The notes beneath the pieces are model-generated. The model was given only the letters and a program-made list of their open reading frames with translations, searched no databases and was not told the DNA's origin. A stretch of 10,373 bases of DNA from Bacteroidota bacterium (lineage in GTDB: Bacteria; Bacteroidota; Bacteroidia; Flavobacteriales_F; PHOS-HE28): positions 1 through 10,373 of the forward strand of contig JAEZAU010000221.1 of assembly GCA_023430325.1 (NCBI GenBank), written 5' to 3'. Shown here piece after piece: positions 6,597-10,373 of the stretch (positions within the stretch are counted from its first letter, which is position 1; every line of letters begins with the position of its first letter). Position numbers and translations under genes: made by a program.

Positions 6597-7814
6597 GTGA
6601 CGTACCAGGAGACGCTCGCGTATCTCTACGCACAGCTCCCGATGTTCCAGCGCATCGGCAAGGCAGCATACAAGGCCGATCTCAGCAATACACATGCGCT
6701 CATGGAGATCTTGGGTCATCCTGAGAGAGACATGAAGTGCGTTCACGTCGCAGGTACCAATGGTAAAGGCAGCACCAGCCACATGATCGCAAGCGTGCTG
6801 CAGGAGGCCGGATACAAGGTCGGTCTGCACACATCGCCGCATTTGAAGGACATGCGCGAACGCTTCCGGGTCAACGGTGAAATGATCCCTGAGAAGGACG
6901 TGGTCGACTTCGTAGAGGAGTTTCGTGATCGTTTCGAACCAGTGAAAGCATCCTTCTTCGAATGGGGCGTTGCACTTGCCTTGCACTGGTTCCGGCAGGA
7001 AAAGGTGGATATCGCCGTGATGGAAACGGGAATGGGCGGTCGGTTGGACAGCACCAACGTGATCACACCGGAAGTCAGCGTCATCACCAACATCGGCTGG
7101 GACCACATGGACTTCCTGGGAGATGCGCTCGAGAAGATCGCGGCGGAAAAAGCGGGGATCATCAAGAAAGGAATTCCCGTAGTGATCGGCGAAGAACAAG
7201 GGACCGTGGCAAAGGTCTTCGAACAGAAAGCCGCGGAAATGAACGCCGCGATCGAATTCGTTGATCATACCCTTCCCCCGCCCTACAGGCTTGGGCTCCA
7301 GGGGGAACATCAGGAAAAGAACGCACGCACCGCATTGGCGGCCATTGCAGCGCTTAGGAAAAATGGCTGGAAGATCGCCGATGCAGACATCGAAAATGGC
7401 TTAAGGAACGTGGTGAAGAACACCGGGATCATGGGTCGTTGGCAGAAACTATCGGATCGGCCATTGACGATGGCCGATGTGGCTCATAATGTGGATGGCA
7501 TTCGTGTGGTAAAGGACCTGATCGGAAGGCAGCAATATGAAAAGCTGCATATAGTTCTTGGCATGGTGAACGACAAGGACTTGCGGCGCGTGTTGGCGGA
7601 ACTTCCTACCAACGCGACCTATTATTTCTGCAAGGCCGACATTCCCCGTGGTCTCGATGCCGATCTTCTCCGCACCCAAGCGGACGAGGCGGGCCTGCAG
7701 GGATCGGCCTACCGAACGGTGCGGGAAGCATATGATACAGCGCGGCTAAAGGCGGGAGAGGGTGACCTGATACTGGTGACCGGAAGTGTTTTTGTGGTGG
7801 CCGAAGTGCTGTGA
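6597..7814 (+). CDS. folC: bifunctional folylpolyglutamate synthase / dihydrofolate synthase
   Basis: FolC adds L-glutamate to dihydropteroate (making dihydrofolate) and extends the polyglutamate tail of folates, with ATP, in the cytosol. It is a Mur-ligase-family enzyme of 405 residues, close to family length. Evidence is the N-terminus MTYQETLAYLYAQLPMFQRI, the P-loop VAGTNGKGST (51-60), LHTSPHLKDMRERFRVNG (77-94), ETGMGGRLDSTN (143-154), TNIGWDHMDFLG with the HxxxLG motif, and DVAHNVDG in the C-terminal domain. GTG 6597 is used because it gives exactly the expected N-terminal sequence and no ATG is available nearby. It may be transcribed from its own box at 6540 as well as by read-through from tonB. 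The gene ends 30 bp before the first tRNA. Confidence 0.94.
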   Translation: MTYQETLAYLYAQLPMFQRIGKAAYKADLSNTHALMEILGHPERDMKCVHVAGTNGKGSTSHMIASVLQEAGYKVGLHTSPHLKDMRERFRVNGEMIPEKDVVDFVEEFRDRFEPVKASFFEWGVALALHWFRQEKVDIAVMETGMGGRLDSTNVITPEVSVITNIGWDHMDFLGDALEKIAAEKAGIIKKGIPVVIGEEQGTVAKVFEQKAAEMNAAIEFVDHTLPPPYRLGLQGEHQEKNARTALAAIAALRKNGWKIADADIENGLRNVVKNTGIMGRWQKLSDRPLTMADVAHNVDGIRVVKDLIGRQQYEKLHIVLGMVNDKDLRRVLAELPTNATYYFCKADIPRGLDADLLRTQADEAGLQGSAYRTVREAYDTARLKAGEGDLILVTGSVFVVAEVL

Positions 7815-7826
7815 TCGGTTTACCGC

Positions 7827-7834
7827 TATATTTG
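7827..7834 (+). promoter_or_regulatory. Bacteroidota -7 box for the tRNA-Val pair
   Basis: TATATTTG is a perfect TAnnTTTG match ending 10 bp before the first tRNA base, so transcription would start a few bases upstream of the mature 5' end. No good -33 element is visible at standard spacing; that position falls in the last codons of folC. Confidence 0.5.
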
Positions 7835-7844
7835 CGGCCCATTT

Positions 7845-7919
7845 GGGAGCATAGCTCAGCTGGTTCAGAGCATCTGCCTTACAAGCAGAGGGTCCTTGGT
7901 TCGAATCCGAGTGCTCCCA
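7845..7919 (+). tRNA. tRNA-Val (anticodon UAC)
   Basis: All four stems can be drawn: acceptor GGGAGCA/TGCTCCC, D stem GCTC/GAGC, anticodon stem TCTGC/GCAGA with loop CTTACAA (anticodon TAC, reading GUA and probably other valine codons), and T stem CTTGG/CCGAG with loop TTCGAAT. Discriminator A is at 7919. The length is 75 nt. The following bases are CAAG, so the 3' CCA is not encoded and must be added after transcription. Confidence 0.96.
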
Positions 7920-7920
7920 C

Positions 7921-7945
7921 AAGATCCCGCCACCGGCGGGATCTT
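7921..7945 (+). repeat. perfect hairpin between the two tRNA genes
   Basis: An 11-bp perfect inverted repeat, AAGATCCCGCC / GGCGGGATCTT, with a 3-nt ACC loop. It fills most of the 33-bp spacer between the two tRNAs. It has no T-run after it (CCGTCTTGGG follows), so it is more likely an RNA processing or stability hairpin in a joint tRNA transcript than a terminator. The function is inferred; the structure is seen directly. Confidence 0.75.
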
Positions 7946-7952
7946 CCGTCTT

Positions 7953-8027
7953 GGGATGTTAGCTCAGCTGGTTTAGAGCGTACGCTTCACACGCGTAAGG
8001 TCACTGGTTCGAATCCAGTACGTCCCA
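7953..8027 (+). tRNA. tRNA-Val (anticodon CAC)
   Basis: Acceptor GGGATGT/ACGTCCC (one T-G wobble), D stem GCTC/GAGC, anticodon stem TACGC/GCGTA with loop TTCACAC (anticodon CAC, reading GUG), T stem ACTGG/CCAGT with loop TTCGAAT, discriminator A at 8027. The length is 75 nt; CCA is not encoded (CTG follows). It is the second gene of a valine isoacceptor pair, 33 bp after the UAC species. Confidence 0.96.
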
Positions 8028-8032
8028 CTGAA

Positions 8033-8060
8033 GCCTGGCAGTTCGCCGGGCCTTTTTGTT
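8033..8060 (+). terminator. rho-independent terminator after the tRNA pair
   Basis: Stem GCCTGGC (8033-8039) pairs with GCCGGGC (8045-8051) through six Watson-Crick pairs and one G-U, with loop AGTTC, followed by C and TTTTTGTT (8053-8060). It starts 6 bp after the second tRNA, as expected for the end of this transcription unit. Confidence 0.8.
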
Positions 8061-8061
8061 C

Positions 8062-8096
8062 GAGGCAACAGCAAGGCCGAACTGGTCCATTGCCTC
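8062..8096. repeat. inverted repeat downstream of the tRNA terminator
   Basis: GAGGCAA (8062-8068) is the exact inverse complement of TTGCCTC (8090-8096), with a 21-nt loop in which GGCC and GGTC can pair as an inner stem. It lies in the 153-bp gap between the tRNA genes and the glycosyltransferase gene. The role is unknown; it may be a chance structure or part of the leader. Confidence 0.35.
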
Positions 8097-8141
8097 CCAC
8101 TTTTGGCGGGATCCTTGGTCCGATCCAAATGCCACTATTTA

Positions 8142-8188
8142 GCATGCATGAACGAACGATTTTCTTTCCTTTAGATCTTCATGCATGC
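8142..8188. promoter_or_regulatory. 11-bp inverted repeat with CATGCATG boxes over the glycosyltransferase start
   Basis: GCATGCATGAA (8142-8152) and TTCATGCATGC (8178-8188) are perfect inverse complements separated by 25 bp. Each arm contains the self-palindrome CATGCATG (8143-8150 and 8180-8187), so the site is also a direct repeat with a 37-bp period. The right arm contains the ATG of the glycosyltransferase gene. It could be a paired operator, or an RNA hairpin that hides the start codon. The repeat is seen; the regulatory role is inference. Confidence 0.45.
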
Positions 8189-9056
8189 CTTCCTGATCAC
8201 GGCGTATCAAGATCCCGAAGGTCTTGCCGGGCTGGTGGATGATCTCGGCCCGGCCGCGCTGGTCTTCATTCACTATGATAGAAAGGCGCGGCTTTCTTCA
8301 ACCGACGAGGCCAGGTTGCGCCGATCGCCAACGGTGGTACACTTCTCTCGCCGTTACAAAGTGAACTGGGGAGGTCACACACATCTGAAAGCCATCCTCC
8401 ATCTGATCCGGACGGCTTTGGAGGAGCGTTCGGTGCAACGCCTTCACCTGATCACCGGCAGCGATCGCCCGATCGTGCCACCAGCAAAATTCAAAGCGTT
8501 CTTCGAACAGCGGCCTGCTTCGGAGTTCATCCAATATTTTCCACTTCCCACACCTTACTGGAAAGGTGGCGGCATAGATCGGCTGACGTTATACCATCCG
8601 TTGGATCTGTTCAATGCAAAGGATCCGATCCAGAAGAAGCTGCTCGATCTCACGATCCACATCCAACGGCGCCTGGGCATCAGCCGATCGATGAACGGTA
8701 TGCCAACGCTCTTCGGAGGCTCTACGTATTGGAGCCTTACACGCGAATGTCTTTCATACGTGATGCATCGATGCGATGAAAGGCCCGAGTTCCTGCACCG
8801 TCTGCGCTTCACCCATGTTCCCGAGGAGATCTTCTTTCAAAGCCTGATCATGGACTCTCCGTTCGCTGACAATGTGGTGAATGATAACCTTCGTTACGTG
8901 GATTGGAACAAGCGGAACGGAAGTACACCCGCCATCCTGGACCTTACCGATCTTGATCGCATACTGGCAAGCGGAAAGCTCTTCGCTCGAAAGCTCCAAG
9001 GACCGATCTCCAAGGGATTGTTGAACGCGTTGCGCGGAACAAAGGACCTGACTTGA
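8181..9056 (+). CDS. GT14-type (core-2/I-branching-like) glycosyltransferase
   Basis: Probable beta-1,6-N-acetylglucosaminyltransferase-like enzyme ('Branch' family), expected to transfer a sugar from a nucleotide donor in the cytoplasm. It has 291 residues, with no signal peptide or membrane helix. Family features in order are the N-terminal strand MHAFLITAYQDPEGL, FIHYDRK (29-35), YKVNWGGHTHLKA (59-71), HLITGSDRPI (89-98), FGGSTYWSLT (177-186), VPEEIFFQSLI (212-222) whose Glu is the likely catalytic base, and NLRYVDW (235-241). Bacterial members usually sit in polysaccharide or glycoprotein loci. The sugar and acceptor cannot be read from the sequence, and xylosyltransferase activity also occurs in this family. 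The start at 8181 gives the expected N-terminus; the next gene follows after 35 bp and may be co-transcribed. Confidence 0.8.
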   Translation: MHAFLITAYQDPEGLAGLVDDLGPAALVFIHYDRKARLSSTDEARLRRSPTVVHFSRRYKVNWGGHTHLKAILHLIRTALEERSVQRLHLITGSDRPIVPPAKFKAFFEQRPASEFIQYFPLPTPYWKGGGIDRLTLYHPLDLFNAKDPIQKKLLDLTIHIQRRLGISRSMNGMPTLFGGSTYWSLTRECLSYVMHRCDERPEFLHRLRFTHVPEEIFFQSLIMDSPFADNVVNDNLRYVDWNKRNGSTPAILDLTDLDRILASGKLFARKLQGPISKGLLNALRGTKDLT

Positions 9057-9091
9057 AGCACCCGGCCAGCTTGATCACAACGAGGACCTCA

Positions 9092-10373
9092 ATGTGGATG
9101 GAGCGGAAGGAACCTTATCTGTTCCTAAGCCTGGTGATCATCCATCTCTTGGTGCTTTTCCGGTATGAATGGTACCCGACCCTTGATGGGCCGGCACATC
9201 TCTACAATGCCATTCTCATCAAGCAGTTGGTGCTTGGCAATGACTTTCTCGCGCGTTACCTGGAATTCTCATCCTTCCCCGAGCCCAATTGGAGCGGGCA
9301 CGCGATCATGGCATTTCTGTCACTCTTTCTTCCCGCCAACTGGGTGGAAAAAGGTCTTGTGCTGATCGTCTTCACCACGACAGCTTATGGTTTCAGGGCC
9401 CTGGTGAACGCCCATTCCGCTCGAAACTCGATCGCTGCACTATTGATCTTCCCATTCCTCTGCACGTTCACCCTGAGGATCGGATTCTTCAATTTCTCCC
9501 TGTCCATCGGGATTTTGCTTTGGTTGCTGGCATGGTATACGAGGAACAGGAATTCAATCTCGGACCGATCGAACATTCTACTCTTCCTCTTTTTCGGCCT
9601 GTTGTATTTCAGCCATGCACTTACCGCTGTTGTCGGTATCGGGGTCATCTGGTCATGGAAAGCACAGGGAATTGTTGGTACACGCACATTCGACCGGTAC
9701 ACCATCAAGCAGCACGCTGCACCGTTGATCGCATCGCTGCCATGGCTCGCATTGATCGTCCTTTTCATTTACCGCACACACGGCCGATCGGAAACGATGG
9801 TGCTCTCCGCGGATCGTTTATTGGAGATAGCTGGTGATGGCGTTCCCTTCACCATCCATTATGGCCAGGCCATGATGTGGGCGGCCAGAGCGATCGGCGC
9901 GACTTTAGTGATCCTTGCGATCATCATTCTGGTGTACCGATTGCGAAGTGATCGCACGATCCATCGGTCGGACACCTGGCTCTTGATCGCGCTGGTATCC
10001 TTAGCTGCCTATTGGTGGCTGCCTGATTCGACCGCCACAGGTGGTACCATCAGCGTACGCTATCTTCTCTTCTTCTATCTCTTCCTGGCGATCTGGACCG
10101 CTGTGCAACGCTGGCCAGCGGTAGCAAACTTGTTCCTGTTGCCTTATCTGTTGGCGGATCTTTTCCTGGTCAGGGTGGATCATTCATTCACCGCAGAGTT
10201 GAGCGATGATGTACAGGCGTTACGGTCGGTGATCGGGTACGTGGAGCCGAATTCCGTCGCGCTGCCGATCATCCATTCGCAGAACTGGTTCCACGGAAAC
10301 TTCTCCACTTATCTGGGAACTGGAGAAGGAGTTCTGATGCTCGACAATTACGAGGCGATGGCCGCGCACTTCC
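9092..10373 (+). CDS. polytopic membrane protein, possible GT-C-type glycosyltransferase (cut by window edge)
   Basis: I translated this frame by hand; it stays open for 427 codons to the right edge, so the C-terminus is missing. The sequence is very hydrophobic with about ten likely membrane segments, the first at about 9-23. Directly after it comes TLDGPAHLYNA (30-40): an acidic residue (Asp32) plus His36 in the first periplasmic loop is the arrangement seen in GT-C enzymes that use lipid-linked sugars. A soluble segment begins near residue 365 (HSFTAELSDDVQALRSVIGY), as in the C-terminal periplasmic domain of such proteins. Start: ATG 9092 is preceded by GAGG at 9082-9085; ATG 9098 and a TTG overlapping the previous stop (9053) are in frame. 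The close, same-strand position after the GT14 gene suggests a shared glycan pathway. The enzyme class is tentative; the membrane protein call is firm. Confidence 0.75.
   Translation, partial: MWMERKEPYLFLSLVIIHLLVLFRYEWYPTLDGPAHLYNAILIKQLVLGNDFLARYLEFSSFPEPNWSGHAIMAFLSLFLPANWVEKGLVLIVFTTTAYGFRALVNAHSARNSIAALLIFPFLCTFTLRIGFFNFSLSIGILLWLLAWYTRNRNSISDRSNILLFLFFGLLYFSHALTAVVGIGVIWSWKAQGIVGTRTFDRYTIKQHAAPLIASLPWLALIVLFIYRTHGRSETMVLSADRLLEIAGDGVPFTIHYGQAMMWAARAIGATLVILAIIILVYRLRSDRTIHRSDTWLLIALVSLAAYWWLPDSTATGGTISVRYLLFFYLFLAIWTAVQRWPAVANLFLLPYLLADLFLVRVDHSFTAELSDDVQALRSVIGYVEPNSVALPIIHSQNWFHGNFSTYLGTGEGVLMLDNYEAMAAHF

Noticed and set aside
5935..6669. A 244-codon minus-strand ORF opposite tonB
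   Set aside because: It is the antisense of the Pro/Lys-rich tonB linker, giving Gly/Phe/Ser repeats with no recognisable domain.
7845..8060. tRNA genes as an integration site for a mobile element
   Set aside because: No integrase, transposase or duplicated tRNA 3' end (att-like repeat) is visible downstream in this window.
8142..8188. Invertible (phase-variable) promoter in front of a polysaccharide gene, as in Bacteroides fragilis
   Set aside because: The arms are only 11 bp with 25 bp between them, much shorter than known invertible promoters, no promoter box lies between them, and no recombinase gene is in the window.
7811..8242. A 143-codon plus-strand ORF covering the tRNA region
   Set aside because: It runs through both tRNA genes and their terminator and overlaps the glycosyltransferase start. 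Its translation has no protein-like character and simply reflects tRNA sequence.
9289..9837. Plus- and minus-strand ORFs within 9165-9837
   Set aside because: They are shadow frames of the long open membrane-protein frame that starts at 9092 and has no stop before the window edge. The hydrophobic translation of that frame is far more protein-like.
1..10373. GATC excess as the cyanobacterial HIP1 element
   Set aside because: The HIP1 octamer GCGATCGC itself is rare here (for example near 337 and 8460); the excess is in the tetramer, and the gene content is Bacteroidota.

Overview
The window looks like a chromosomal segment from a Bacteroidota bacterium, most likely of the Flavobacteriales type and with moderately high GC. 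Four things point there: a secreted protein with a type IX secretion (T9SS) type A C-terminal sorting domain, perfect matches to the Bacteroidota -7 promoter box TAnnTTTG in front of several genes, scarce Shine-Dalgarno sequences, and protein variants (AnmK, Glu/Leu dehydrogenase, ExbB/ExbD/TonB, FolC) typical of that phylum. The identification rests on recalled family features; no database search was possible.

Layout. Bases 1-461 (minus strand) hold the N-terminal third of an acyl-CoA dehydrogenase that runs off the left edge. Everything else is on the plus strand. anmK (507-1583) starts divergently from it across a 45-bp gap. A T9SS-exported protein follows (1620-2615), then a small signal-peptide-like ORF that looks frameshifted (2638-2792). 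Next come a Glu/Leu/Phe/Val-type dehydrogenase (2890-4116) and a compact energy-transduction cluster: exbB (4162-4890), two tandem exbD paralogues (4897-5295 and 5296-5691) and tonB (5726-6526). folC (6597-7814) has its own promoter-like box. Two tRNA-Val genes (UAC and CAC anticodons) lie at 7845-7919 and 7953-8027, with a strong hairpin between them and a rho-independent terminator after them. The right end carries a GT14-type (core-2/I-branching-like) glycosyltransferase (8181-9056), followed within 35 bp by a polytopic membrane protein (9092 to the right edge) that resembles GT-C enzymes.

How the genes work together. ExbB, the two ExbD proteins and TonB form one complete proton-motive-force transducer that powers TonB-dependent outer-membrane receptors. 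AnmK (cell-wall sugar recycling), the amino-acid dehydrogenase, FolC (folate polyglutamylation) and the acyl-CoA dehydrogenase are housekeeping metabolism. The last two genes probably act on a surface glycan or glycoconjugate, but nothing in the window fixes the substrate.

I saw no mobile element, CRISPR array, toxin-antitoxin pair or defence system. The points most worth a second look are an 11-bp perfect inverted repeat built on CATGCATG whose right arm contains the glycosyltransferase start codon, an approximately five-fold excess of GATC across the window, the ExbD pair with an identical 33-residue block, and the broken-looking small membrane ORF after the T9SS protein.
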